Assembly: GCF_028369295.1 (NCBI RefSeq)
Contig: NZ_JAQMYP010000001.1
Span: forward strand, 248,001 to 312,000
Origin: Streptomyces sp. HD
Lineage (GTDB): Bacteria; Actinomycetota; Actinomycetes; Streptomycetales; Streptomycetaceae
Direction of reading: 5' to 3'
Length of the DNA: 64,000 nt
Below the pieces are notes generated by a model, which searched no databases, had not been told where the DNA came from, and saw only the letters and a program-made list of their open reading frames with translations. Positions 35,460 to 43,763 of this stretch are shown here, in pieces. Both the position numbers and the translations under genes were made by a program. Positions within the stretch are counted from its first letter, which is position 1. Each line of letters begins with the position of its first letter.

Positions 35460-35520
35460 GAGCTGAGCCTTTCCGGGCTGCGTATGGGGGTTACCTGCTC
35501 CGAATTGCTCGGATCAGGAG

Positions 35521-35841
35521 TCAGAACAGCAGGCCGCCCTTGTAACCGGCGTTCTGCTGCTGGTTGATCGTGGCCGTGTTGCAGGCGGCGTAGTGCGAGT
35601 TCGGTGCCACGACGCCGGCGAGGACGGCCCCGTTCGACCACGGCGCGGCACAGCGCAGGTCCACGACCGTGCCGTTGGCGACGAGAATCCCCTGCTGGGG
35701 GGCGTTCACGACGACCGGGGACTGCGAGAAGCCGCTACCGCCCTTGACGGTGGTGGTGTCGCTGTCGGCCGCGGCGGTACCACCGGCCGCGAGGGCGATG
35801 CCGGCCGCGAGGACGGAGATGGCCGTAACCTTGTTACGCAT
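35521..35841 (-). CDS. Small secreted two-cysteine protein, paralogue 2
   Basis: 106 residues, nearly identical in length and organisation to paralogue 1: signal MRNKVTAISVLAAGIALAAG, then GFSQSPVVVNAPQQG, RCAAPWSNGAVLAGV, SHYAACNTA and YKGGLLF. It differs at scattered positions, so the duplication is not very recent. The 61-bp gap to paralogue 1 resembles the gap to paralogue 3, so whole units including leader sequence were duplicated. Confidence 0.8.
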   Translation of the reverse strand: MRNKVTAISVLAAGIALAAGGTAAADSDTTTVKGGSGFSQSPVVVNAPQQGILVANGTVVDLRCAAPWSNGAVLAGVVAPNSHYAACNTATINQQQNAGYKGGLLF

Positions 35842-35903
35842 GTTTGTGCCTTTCCGGGCTGCGTTGGGGGATTAACCTGCCCCGAATTTCTCGGAGGCAG
35901 AGG

Positions 35904-36272
35904 TCAGAACAGCAGGCCGGCGATGTACGGGGCGTTCTGCTGCTGGTTGACCGTGGCCGTGTCGCACGCGGCGTAGTGCGAGTTGGGCGCGGGGACGCCG
36001 CCGAGGACGGCACCGTTGGACCACGGGGCGAGGCAACGACCGTCGACAAGGCTGCCGTTGAGGACGACAACACCCTGCTGGGGCTCGTTGACGACGACCG
36101 GAGCCGACGAGAAGCCGGTACCGCCGGTGACGGTGGTCTTGTTGCCGCCGTTGGTGCCGGTGCCGCCGCCGTTGCCAGTTCCGCCGCCGTAGCCGCCGGC
36201 GGAGGCGATGCCGGCGGTGCTGATGACGGTGCTGAGGGCGAGGGCCGTGATGACCGCGAACTTCCTGGGCAA
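35904..36272 (-). CDS. Small secreted two-cysteine protein, paralogue 3 with Gly-rich spacer
   Basis: 122 residues from TTG 36272 with an AAGGAAC site. The signal peptide (KFAVITALALSTVISTAGIA) differs from the other two. A Gly/Asn/Thr-rich spacer (GGYGGGTGNGGGTGTNGG) comes before the shared domain: SSAPVVVNEPQQG, RCLAPWSNGAVLGGV, SHYAACDTA and YIAGLLF. It is the most diverged of the three at the N-terminus but very close in the domain. Confidence 0.8.
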   Translation of the reverse strand: MPRKFAVITALALSTVISTAGIASAGGYGGGTGNGGGTGTNGGNKTTVTGGTGFSSAPVVVNEPQQGVVVLNGSLVDGRCLAPWSNGAVLGGVPAPNSHYAACDTATVNQQQNAPYIAGLLF

Positions 36273-36547
36273 CTCGGTTCCTTCCTGAATTCACGGTTGC
36301 GCACGCTTACGAAAAGGAAACCCGTATATGCACGCATAAGTCACGGCGGGAACATTCAAACGTGGGCAGATTCCATCGGATGGCGCAACCTTGCGTGCCC
36401 GAAATCTCTGTGGAGTTCCGGGAGTGACATGCATCCGGCCCACCGGCAGGGTGCGGGCCGGTGGGCCGGAGTGTGGTTCGCGGGTGCCGAGAACCGGATC
36501 AGAGTGTCAGAATTCCGGGACCAGAGACTTGTACGGTTGCCGCGTCG

Positions 36548-36949
36548 TCACTGGGACTTGGGAAGGAAGGAGCCGATGCCGGACGCGGTCGGCGCCTTCA
36601 ATGGGTGGACCTGGACGGAACCGCTTCCGATCGCGTTCTTCACCGGAATCGTGGGCCGCTTGGCGGCATCCGGGTCCATTCCGTCCAGGTACACACCGGA
36701 CATTCCCACTGCACTCTTGTTGTTCTTGTCGAACGCGCTGCCCTTCGCGACCCCGCCGTCGCGGGCCAGCCGCGTCACGGCGTCGGCCGCGGGCAGGATC
36801 GCCGGGCTCACCTTGGTCGGAGACATGAGCCCGAGCGGGCTGGTGGAGATCCCCGAACCTCCCGTGGCGGCCACCGCAGCCGCGGCGGAGCCGCCCACAA
36901 GACCCGCACCGATGGCCAATGCCGCAGTGGTGAAAACTGCCTTCTTCAT
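36548..36949 (-). CDS. Small secreted protein, unknown function
   Basis: 133 residues with signal peptide MKKAVFTTAALAIGAGLVGG and a processing region at AAAAVAA. The mature part lacks cysteine and includes SPLGLMSPTKVSPAILP, SAFDKNNKSAVGMSGVYL and the end GSFLPKSQ. No family recognised. It lies upstream of the three paralogues on the same strand, but 275 bp away, so it probably has its own promoter. Confidence 0.72.
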   Translation of the reverse strand: MKKAVFTTAALAIGAGLVGGSAAAAVAATGGSGISTSPLGLMSPTKVSPAILPAADAVTRLARDGGVAKGSAFDKNNKSAVGMSGVYLDGMDPDAAKRPTIPVKNAIGSGSVQVHPLKAPTASGIGSFLPKSQ

Positions 36950-37207
36950 GATTCACCTCGCTGGAAAGTACCTCTGATCCGACGGTTGGAGAACATAGCA
37001 GTCCAAGGCCCATGTAAAAGCGACGCGTTGCTCCATACGCGTGAAAGTGGCGGGGGTGAAGAATGGAATGCACAGAGGCATTCGGAGGGATTGACATCTG
37101 GTCGGCGAATCGATTGATCGTATGGTGCACACGGCCCAATTCGATCGCCTGAACGAGCTGTATACGGTTGAATTGGGAAACGTGGCAGGTGGCCTACCCT
37201 CGCCGCC

Positions 37208-37930
37208 ATGACCATCGACACCGCCACGTTCACGCCGACCTGGTCTGAGGAGTTCGACGCCCCGATCGCATGGGGCGCCAAATGGGTCGGCGACCGGTCC
37301 AGCGCCTACCGCCACGGCGATCACAACCCGGACGACAACAAACTCGACTGGCTCGACCCCGGCTGTGTGACCGTCGCGGGCGGCATGGCCACCTTCACCG
37401 CCACCCCGGCCGGCCGCACCCTTGAGAACGGCCGGCCGGCCTGGCGCACCGGGCTGCTCACCACCGAGTACTCCGCCGAGGGCTTCCAGGTGCGCACCGG
37501 CGACCACATCGAGACCCGCGTCAGACTGCCCTCGGCCACCGGGGCCTGGCCGGCGCTGTGGACCTGGAAGGACGGCGCGAACGAGATCGACTCCTTCGAG
37601 TACCACCCGGACAACCCCGACCTGCTGGAGCTGTCCAACCACGTCACCTGCTCCCCGGCCTCCTCGGCGTACCACACCGACGCCGACGCGATCGGCCCCG
37701 ACCGGTGGGTGACCATCGGCACCCGCTACGGCGCGCGGTGCGTCGAGTGGTACGTCAACGGAGACCGCGTCCACTGCGACGGCACCGGCGTCGGCGCCGA
37801 CTGGTCGGCGTACCTGATCCTGAACCTGTCGCTCAGCGCCGGCGAGCACCACCCGGCCCCCTGCGGTCCGGCGCCGGTCACGTTCGCCGTCGACTACCTC
37901 CGCGTCTACCGCGAGGCCTCCCGGTGGTGA
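37208..37930 (+). CDS. GH16-like beta-glycanase without signal peptide
   Basis: 240 residues of the GH16 jelly-roll type: WSEEFDAPIAWGAKWV, RTGLLTTEYSAEGFQVRTGD split around the usual core strand, and the catalytic motif NEIDSFEYH with Glu126, Asp128 and Glu131. C-terminal VTFAVDYLRVYR is the typical last strand. Family members cut beta-1,3- or 1,3-1,4-glucans or related polymers. No signal peptide is evident at the predicted start. TTGACA at 37091 could be a -35 box, but the -10 is weak. The stop overlaps the VKOR start. Confidence 0.82.
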   Translation: MTIDTATFTPTWSEEFDAPIAWGAKWVGDRSSAYRHGDHNPDDNKLDWLDPGCVTVAGGMATFTATPAGRTLENGRPAWRTGLLTTEYSAEGFQVRTGDHIETRVRLPSATGAWPALWTWKDGANEIDSFEYHPDNPDLLELSNHVTCSPASSAYHTDADAIGPDRWVTIGTRYGARCVEWYVNGDRVHCDGTGVGADWSAYLILNLSLSAGEHHPAPCGPAPVTFAVDYLRVYREASRW

Positions 37931-38541
37931 CCCCGGCTCCATCCCCGTCCCGGGCCCCCGGCTCGGCCCTGGCCCCATCCCGTGCCTTCGCCCTCCTGCT
38001 GGTGCTCACCGGGGCGGCCGGCCTGCTCGCCTCCTGGGTCATCACGCTCGACAAGTTCAAGCTGCTGGAGGACCCGGACTTCACCCCGGGCTGCAGCCTC
38101 AACCCGGTGCTGTCCTGCGGCAGCGTGATGGAGAGCGACCAGGCCGAGGCCTTCGGGTTCCCCAACCCGATGCTGGGTCTGGTGACGTACGCCGTCGTGA
38201 TCTGTGTCGGCGTCAGTCTGCTTGCCGGGGCCGCCTTCCCGCGCTGGTACTGGCTGACCTTCGAGACCGGATGCCTCTTCGGGATCGGGTTCGTGTCCTG
38301 GCTGCAGTTCCAGTCGCTGTACCGGATCAACGCCCTGTGCCTGTGGTGCTGTCTGGCCTGGCTCGCGACGATCGTGCTGTTCTGGTACGTGACGTCCTTC
38401 ATCGTGCGCAGCGGCTTCCTGCCCGCGCCTGCCCCGGTGCGGACGTTCTTCGCGGAGTTCACCTGGATGCTGCCGGTGCTGCACACCGGGATCGTCGGGA
38501 TGCTGATCCTGACCCGCTGGTGGGACTTCTGGACGAGCTGA
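37927..38541 (+). CDS. Vitamin K epoxide reductase (VKOR) family protein
   Basis: 204 residues from GTG 37927 (GTGA overlap with the GH16 stop). Four to five membrane helices. The loop cysteines are in CSLNPVLSCGSV and the active CxxC is in LCLWCCLAW. Bacterial VKOR proteins reoxidise DsbA-like oxidoreductases with quinone and so support disulfide formation outside the membrane. The WWDFWTS end is typical. The linked GH16 and many nearby Cys-containing secreted proteins would be natural beneficiaries (inference). Confidence 0.9.
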   Translation: MTPAPSPSRAPGSALAPSRAFALLLVLTGAAGLLASWVITLDKFKLLEDPDFTPGCSLNPVLSCGSVMESDQAEAFGFPNPMLGLVTYAVVICVGVSLLAGAAFPRWYWLTFETGCLFGIGFVSWLQFQSLYRINALCLWCCLAWLATIVLFWYVTSFIVRSGFLPAPAPVRTFFAEFTWMLPVLHTGIVGMLILTRWWDFWTS

Positions 38542-38631
38542 CGATTGCACCGTATGGGCGCCCCCGCGGTGACCGTGGGGCACCCCGGACGGTTACTCGT
38601 ACGAACAGCCGAACCGTACGAGGAGTGAGCG

Positions 38632-39126
38632 ATGGCCGTCAGTGCAGACGGGATGTCGGTGGGTCCGGCGCAGGGGGCGGGCACCCCGAGGAACGGTGAG
38701 CCGGAGCGGCGGACACGGCGGGAGTTGGCGCGGCTGCTGTTCGGCTCCGCGGCCGTGGCGCTCACGCCGGTGCTCGCCGCCTCCCGGCCCTCGGAGTCCG
38801 CGGACCGGCGGCCGCGCGACATCCCCTTCGACGAGACCTACCGCGGCCGCCGTATCCAGGGCACCCCGCTGCCCCTCGCGGGACTCACCGCCCTCGGCGC
38901 CGACTGGCGCGTCACCGTGGACGGCCACCCGCTGCATCTGATGCGACGTGCCGACGGCACCTGGCTGAGCATGCTCGACCACTACAGCTGGTACCGGACT
39001 CCGCTGGAGGCGACCCGAGCGGCCGTCGACGAACTCGGACCCCGCAGGCGGCTGCGCGACTGGGCGCCCGGACCGTTCGACGGCGGGCACCCGCACAGGG
39101 AGGCGGAGTATGGCGTACGTGCGTAA
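38632..39126 (+). CDS. melC1: Tyrosinase copper chaperone (MelC1-type)
   Basis: 164 residues. The N-terminal TRRELARLLFGSAAVALTP fits a Tat signal. The conserved block includes DETYRGRRIQG, DWRVTVDGHPLHLMRRADGTW and LDHYSWYRTPLEATRAAVDEL, matching the tyrosinase cofactor family. It hands copper to the apo-tyrosinase and exports it as a complex by Tat. It overlaps melC2 by 17 bp, as in melC operons. A GAGGAG site precedes ATG 38632. It could instead be the second, MelD-type pair of some species. Confidence 0.9.
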   Translation: MAVSADGMSVGPAQGAGTPRNGEPERRTRRELARLLFGSAAVALTPVLAASRPSESADRRPRDIPFDETYRGRRIQGTPLPLAGLTALGADWRVTVDGHPLHLMRRADGTWLSMLDHYSWYRTPLEATRAAVDELGPRRRLRDWAPGPFDGGHPHREAEYGVRA

Positions 39127-39970
39127 GAACGTGAGCAGGCTGACGCGCACCGAGCGGCGGCGGTTCATCGAGGCGCTGCTTGAGGTCAAACGACGCGGCG
39201 AGTACGACGAGTTCGTACGGCTGCACATCGTGCACTTCCGCGGCGACGGCGACCGAGGTCTGCGTGCCGCCCATATGACCCCCTCCTTCCTGCCCTGGCA
39301 CCGGCAGTTCCTGCTGGACATGGAGAACGCCCTGCGCCGGGTCGACTCCTCGGTGACGGTGCCGTACTGGGACTGGACCCGGGACCGGTCGGCCACCTCG
39401 CTGCCCTGGACCGACGATCTGCTCGGCGGCAACGGCCGGCGCGGGGACCGGCAGGTGGTCACCGGACCGTTCGCCTACGCGGGCGGCCGGTGGACCCTCA
39501 GGGAGAGCATCACCGACATCAACTTCCTCACCCGTGACCTGGGCCGCGCCCGGGACCCGATCTCCCTGCCCACCCAGAGCGATCTGGACTGGGCGCTGAG
39601 GGACCCCGTCTACGACGTAGCCCCCTGGGACTCGACGGTCACCAGGGGATTCCGCAACAAGATGGAGGGGTGGGGCAACGGCAGGATCCCCTGGCACAAC
39701 CACAACCGGGTGCACCGCTGGGTCGGGGGCGCCATGCTCGGCGGCGCGTCCGTCAACGATCCCGTGTTCTGGCTGCACCACGCCTTCGTGGACATGCAGT
39801 GGCAGCGCTGGCAGCAGCGCCGGCGCAACCACCGCTACCTGCCGGCCACGCCACCCGGCCGGGGCAGCGCCCAGTACGGGCGGATCGTCTCCCGCCACGA
39901 GCCGATGCCGCCGTGGGACGTGACGCCGGACGAACTGGAGGACCTGTCCGGGATCTACCGGTACGCCTGA
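39110..39970 (+). CDS. melC2: Tyrosinase (MelC2-type)
   Basis: 286 residues of the type-3 copper family; it oxidises tyrosine to DOPA and dopaquinone for melanin. CuA ligands are His39, His55 and His64 (LHIVHF, AAHMTPSFLPWHRQF). CuB ligands are in WHNHNRVHRW (His198, His202) and WLHHAFVD (His224). PYWDWTRD is the usual aromatic block. No signal peptide, as expected for export piggybacked on MelC1. Start ATG 39110 lies inside the end of melC1. Confidence 0.95.
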   Translation: MAYVRKNVSRLTRTERRRFIEALLEVKRRGEYDEFVRLHIVHFRGDGDRGLRAAHMTPSFLPWHRQFLLDMENALRRVDSSVTVPYWDWTRDRSATSLPWTDDLLGGNGRRGDRQVVTGPFAYAGGRWTLRESITDINFLTRDLGRARDPISLPTQSDLDWALRDPVYDVAPWDSTVTRGFRNKMEGWGNGRIPWHNHNRVHRWVGGAMLGGASVNDPVFWLHHAFVDMQWQRWQQRRRNHRYLPATPPGRGSAQYGRIVSRHEPMPPWDVTPDELEDLSGIYRYA

Positions 39971-39974
39971 CCCC

Positions 39975-40934
39975 TCAGGGCAGCCGTCGTACCGGGGAAC
40001 CCGCCAGGTACGCCTGGATGTCCTCGACCGCCTGGCCGTAGTACGTCGCGTAGTTGGCCTGCGAGACATAGCCGAGGTGGGGTGTGGCGAGCAGGCGGGG
40101 GGCCGTGCGCATCGGGTGGTCGGCGGGGAGGGGTTCGACGTCGAAGACGTCGACGCCGGCGCCGGCGATACGGCCCTCGTGCAGGGCGGCGAGCAGGGCG
40201 TCCTGGTCGACGATCGCCGCGCGCGAGGTGTTGATCAGGTAGGCGGTCGGCTTGAGCAGGGCGAGTTCGGGTGCGCCGAGCAGGCCGCGGGTGCGGTCGC
40301 TCAGGGCGAGGTGGACGGAGACGTAGTCGCTCTCGGCGAGCAACTCCTCCTTGGACGCGGCCAGATGGACGCCCACCTCGTCGGCGTACTCCTTGGTGAG
40401 GTTCTGGCTCCAGGCGCTGACGTGCATGCCGAAGGCGAGGCCGACCTGCGCCACCCGGCTGCCGATCTTGCCCAGGCCCAGCAGTCCGAGCCGGCGGCCG
40501 TGCAGGTCGGCGCCGACCGTGCTCTGCCAGGGGCCGCCGCCGCGCAGGGCGTCGCTCTCCACGACGATGCCGCGGGCCAGACCGAGCAGCAGGGCCCAGG
40601 TGAGCTCGACGGGCGGGGTCGAGGAGCTGGCCGTGCCGCAGACGGTGACGCCGTGCGCCTCGGCGGCGGCGTAGTCGATGACCGAGTTGCGCATGCCGGA
40701 GGCGATCAGCAGCCGCAGCCGGGGGAGGCGGGCGATCAGGGAGGCGGGGAAGGGGACGCGTTCCCGCAGGGTGACGACGATGTCGAAGTCCGCGAGGGCG
40801 TCGGCGAGGGCGTCCTCGTCGGGGAAGTGGGTGGTGAAGGAGACGACCTCCACGTCGTCCGCGAGCGGCGACCAGTCCGCGACCTCGGTCGCCGCGTTCT
40901 GGAAGTCGTCGAGCACAGCACAGCGCAACCGCAC
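39975..40934 (-). CDS. D-2-hydroxyacid dehydrogenase family protein
   Basis: 319 residues from GTG 40934 with an AAAGGA site. The NAD-binding GLLGLGKIGSRVAQ, the catalytic-type Arg in the NTSRAAIVDQDALL block, and the late GVDVFDVEPLP and ATPHLGYVS (Glu and His of the catalytic set) match the D-isomer hydroxyacid dehydrogenases. Substrate unknown. It converges on the end of melC2 with only 4 bp between stops. Confidence 0.88.
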   Translation of the reverse strand: MRLRCAVLDDFQNAATEVADWSPLADDVEVVSFTTHFPDEDALADALADFDIVVTLRERVPFPASLIARLPRLRLLIASGMRNSVIDYAAAEAHGVTVCGTASSSTPPVELTWALLLGLARGIVVESDALRGGGPWQSTVGADLHGRRLGLLGLGKIGSRVAQVGLAFGMHVSAWSQNLTKEYADEVGVHLAASKEELLAESDYVSVHLALSDRTRGLLGAPELALLKPTAYLINTSRAAIVDQDALLAALHEGRIAGAGVDVFDVEPLPADHPMRTAPRLLATPHLGYVSQANYATYYGQAVEDIQAYLAGSPVRRLP

Positions 40935-41025
40935 GGCAGTTCCTTTCCATGGCCAGGGAAACGACTTTACGTAACGTGCTTGCATCTGCGGAGCGCGGAT
41001 CATCGGCCTAGAGAGAGGGCCCACC
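40935..41025. promoter_or_regulatory. Short divergent promoter region with TTACGTAA palindrome
   Basis: 91 bp between divergent start codons. An 8-bp palindrome TTACGTAA (40967-40974) is the only clear dyad and may be an operator shared by both genes. No -35/-10 pair is convincing. Confidence 0.35.
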
Positions 41026-41979
41026 TTGTCACCACGCATCCTCATCACCGGAGGCAGCGGCTTCATCGGCGGGCATGTCGTCGCCGCCCTGCGGGAGCCG
41101 GGCGGCGGCATACCGTCCGGGGTCCGGCTCCTGCTGCGTGACCCGGCAGGCCACGGCTCTGCCGACGGTGGCCCGGCAGCGGACGTCGTACGAGCGGACC
41201 TCGCCGACCCGGCCTCCCTGCGCGGTGTCTGCGACGGCGTCGACGTCGTCCTGCACTGCGCCTCCCACGTCGGCGACGACGAACGGCTCACCGAGACCGT
41301 CAACGACCACGGCACCCGCGCCCTGGTCGAGGAGGCGACCCGGGCCGGCGTGGCCCGTGTCGTCTACGTGAGCACGGCCGCCGTGTACGGCCGAGGCCCC
41401 TTCACCGACGCCCCCGCGCACGAGTTGCCGCTCGCGCCCGCCTCACCGACCAGCCGTTCCCGAGCCGCCGCCGAACGGCATGTGCTGGACGCGGGAGGGG
41501 CCGCACTGCGCCCGCATCTGGTGCTCGGGGCCGGGGACCGATGGGTGGTGCCAGGGATGGCCGCCCTGACGGGAATGCTGTCGGCACGTCTGAAGGGGTG
41601 CACCGCCCGGCAGTCCGTCGTCGACGTACGGGCGTTGGCGCGCGCGGTAGTCGCCGCGGGGCTGTCGGAGCAGGCCCTGACGGGTGCGCATCACGCCAAC
41701 CACCCGGAGCCGGTGGAGAGTTCGGACCTGATGGACACGGTGGCCGACCGGCTCGGCCTGCGGTTGCCGGACCCGCCCCTGGACCTCGACCAGGCCCGGA
41801 CCCGGCTCGCCGCGAAGCCGCGCGCACTGCACCACCTCGGCATGCTCGCCGTGGACCACTGGTTCGCGGACGGCGGCTTCTGGGCGCGCGTGGGCGTCGA
41901 TCCCGGGACGGGATTCACGCAGAGCCTTGCACAGCACGCCCCGTGGTACCGGGAGTACCGGGAGGTCCTGGAGCGCTGA
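41026..41979 (+). CDS. NAD-dependent epimerase/dehydratase family protein
   Basis: 317 residues from TTG 41026 (GAGAGAGGG upstream). Extended SDR signature: ILITGGSGFIGGHVVAAL for nucleotide binding, VYVSTAAVYGRGPF, whose Ser-Thr and Tyr match the active-site area. The usual YxxxK is not clearly present (PTSRSRAAAERHVLD occupies the place), so the catalysis may differ from classic epimerases or be lost. Substrate unknown. Confidence 0.75.
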   Translation: MSPRILITGGSGFIGGHVVAALREPGGGIPSGVRLLLRDPAGHGSADGGPAADVVRADLADPASLRGVCDGVDVVLHCASHVGDDERLTETVNDHGTRALVEEATRAGVARVVYVSTAAVYGRGPFTDAPAHELPLAPASPTSRSRAAAERHVLDAGGAALRPHLVLGAGDRWVVPGMAALTGMLSARLKGCTARQSVVDVRALARAVVAAGLSEQALTGAHHANHPEPVESSDLMDTVADRLGLRLPDPPLDLDQARTRLAAKPRALHHLGMLAVDHWFADGGFWARVGVDPGTGFTQSLAQHAPWYREYREVLER

Positions 41980-42012
41980 CGGCAGGCACGGGCGGGGGTG
42001 CGGAACTCCTCC

Positions 42013-42056
42013 CGCTCCTCGTCCCCGCTCCTCGTCCCCGCTCCTCGTCCCGCACC
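42013..42056. repeat. 13-bp minisatellite, about three copies
   Basis: CGCTCCTCGTCCC repeated with near identity in the 107-bp gap between the epimerase and SDR genes. No coding role seen. Confidence 0.75.
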
Positions 42057-42086
42057 TCCTGGCCCCTTCCGATACACAGGACCATC

Positions 42087-42941
42087 GTGAATACCAAGCG
42101 CGCACTGACGGACAAGATTGCCCTGGTCACCGGGGCCGGCCGGGGCATCGGCAGAGGCATCGCCGAGCGGCTTGCCCGGGACGGGGCGCTGGTCGCGGTC
42201 CACTACGGCCACAGCACGGCCGCGGCGCTGGAAGTCGTCGCGGAGATACGCAAGAACGGCGGACGGGCCTTCCCGGTCTGGGCGGAGCTGGGGGTACCCG
42301 GCGACGCCGACGCCGTGTTCGCCGCCTTCGACGCGGGGTTGCGGGAGCACACCGAGGCGGAGGCGGATAAGGACGCGGCTGCGGAGGAGGCGGCTGTGGA
42401 GGAGGAGGTGGCTGTGGAGGTGGCGTCCGGCGGTCGGGTCGGCTCGCTCGACATACTCGTGAACAACGCAGGAGTGAGCGGTTCGGGGCCGATCGGGGAG
42501 GCGGTGCCCGAGATCTTCGACCGCATGATCGCCGTAAACGCGAAGGCGCCGTTCTTCCTGACGCAGCGTGCGCTGCCGCGGATGCGGGACGGCGGGCGGA
42601 TCATCAACATCTCCTCGCTCGCCTCACGGCGCGCCTTCCCCGAGTCCGTCGCGTACGCCATGTCCAAGGGCGCGCTGGACACGATGACCCTGTGCCTGGC
42701 GAAGGAGCTCGGTGGCCGTGGCATCACGGTCAACACGGTCGGGCCGGGGTTCATCGAGACCGACATGAACGCCCGGCGCAGGAAGACCCCCGAGGCGGCC
42801 GCCGCCCTGGCCGAGCGCTCCCTCTTCAACCGCATCGGCCGGCCGTCCGACGTGGCGGACGTGGTGGCGTTCCTGGCCTCCGACGACTCCCGTTGGATCA
42901 CGGGGCAGTACCTCGACGTCAGTGGCGGCACCGATATGTGA
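42087..42941 (+). CDS. SDR-family oxidoreductase with an acidic repeat insertion
   Basis: 284 residues from GTG 42087. Classic SDR marks: ALVTGAGRGIGRGIA, LDILVNNAGVS, ISSLASRRAF, YAMSKGALD (Tyr-x3-Lys) and the end ITGQYLDVSGGTD. Between the second and third core elements (residues about 90-115) lies an Ala/Glu/Val-rich, highly acidic stretch encoded by GAGGCGG/GAGGAGG-type repeats. SDRs normally have a short loop there. The insertion falls in an external loop, so the fold may tolerate it. Substrate unknown. A TetR gene converges downstream. Confidence 0.85.
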   Translation: MNTKRALTDKIALVTGAGRGIGRGIAERLARDGALVAVHYGHSTAAALEVVAEIRKNGGRAFPVWAELGVPGDADAVFAAFDAGLREHTEAEADKDAAAEEAAVEEEVAVEVASGGRVGSLDILVNNAGVSGSGPIGEAVPEIFDRMIAVNAKAPFFLTQRALPRMRDGGRIINISSLASRRAFPESVAYAMSKGALDTMTLCLAKELGGRGITVNTVGPGFIETDMNARRRKTPEAAAALAERSLFNRIGRPSDVADVVAFLASDDSRWITGQYLDVSGGTDM

Positions 42942-43015
42942 CGGGTGAGGGCCGGGGTGATGGCCTTGGGCGATGGCCTGAGGGACGGGCGCGGCGACGG
43001 GCGGCGCGAGGCGGT

Positions 43016-43675
43016 TCAGTCGCGGGGCAGATGACCGTAGAGGAAGGCGTGTACGCCGGCCGCCGCGATCTCGTGGGTCTCGGCGTCGGAGAGTGCGCCG
43101 AAGCCCGTCCGCCCCCGGCCCCAGGTGTTGGTGACCAGCACCACGAAGTGCTGGGCGGTGAGTTCGGAGTCCCGAACCTGGAGCAGCCCGCGCTCGGCGA
43201 GCCGGGCCATCCGGGCGGCGAGGGTGCGCTGCACGCGCAGGGGCCCGGCCTTCTGCCAGGCGTCGTGGAGGGCGGCGGGGAAGTTCTCGCCCTCGGCGTT
43301 GATCCGGGCGACGATCGCGACGTGGTCGGCGAACTCCGGGCGCGGCCGCACCCAGTCCTCGGCGAGCCCCACCAGGTCGGCCTCCAGATCGGCGGCGCTC
43401 GACGTGCCGCCGAGGTGGCGCTCGATCATCGCCTCGTGGGCGGCGGCGACCTGCTCCGAGCTCTCGATGAGGACGGTCGCGAAGAGCTGTTCCTTGTTCT
43501 CGAAGTGGTTGTAGATCGTGCGGGTCGACACACAGGCCTCGGTGGCGATCACATCGATGCTCGCCCCCTGGTAGCCGACCCGCCCGAAGACCTTCCGGGA
43601 GGCCCGCATGATGGCCTGCCGCTTCTCCGGGAACCCCTTGCGCGGCCGGTTCTGCCCGCCGTCCGACCTGGTCAT
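43016..43675 (-). CDS. TetR/AcrR-family transcriptional regulator
   Basis: 219 residues. The DNA-binding part has KRQAIMRASRKVFGRVGY, then SIDVIATEACVSTRTIYNHF, the canonical helix-turn-helix, and ENKEQLFATVL. The C-terminal ligand domain includes HFVVLVTNTWGRGRTGF. It is divergent from an aldo/keto reductase gene with a large palindrome between them, so it very likely represses both (inference). Confidence 0.9.
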   Translation of the reverse strand: MTRSDGGQNRPRKGFPEKRQAIMRASRKVFGRVGYQGASIDVIATEACVSTRTIYNHFENKEQLFATVLIESSEQVAAAHEAMIERHLGGTSSAADLEADLVGLAEDWVRPRPEFADHVAIVARINAEGENFPAALHDAWQKAGPLRVQRTLAARMARLAERGLLQVRDSELTAQHFVVLVTNTWGRGRTGFGALSDAETHEIAAAGVHAFLYGHLPRD

Positions 43676-43693
43676 CGTGGTACCTCCGCATCG

Positions 43694-43734
43694 ATTACAA
43701 CGACCACTTTACTAGTTGCAATGCACGTTGTACT
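43694..43734. promoter_or_regulatory. Candidate TetR operator between the regulator and AKR genes
   Basis: TACAACG (43696-43702) and CGTTGTA (43726-43732) form an imperfect palindrome centred on ACTAGT (43711-43716). The dyad centre at about 43714 lies between the divergent genes, 39 bp upstream of the regulator start and 50 bp from the AKR start. Confidence 0.55.
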
Positions 43735-43763
43735 TTACCGGGGTGAGTGGTTCGCACACCGGT

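Noticed and set aside
35139..36272. Chaplins or rodlins
   Set aside because: The three proteins lack the chaplin domain pattern and rodlin sequence as I know them. Only size, secretion and two cysteines are shared.
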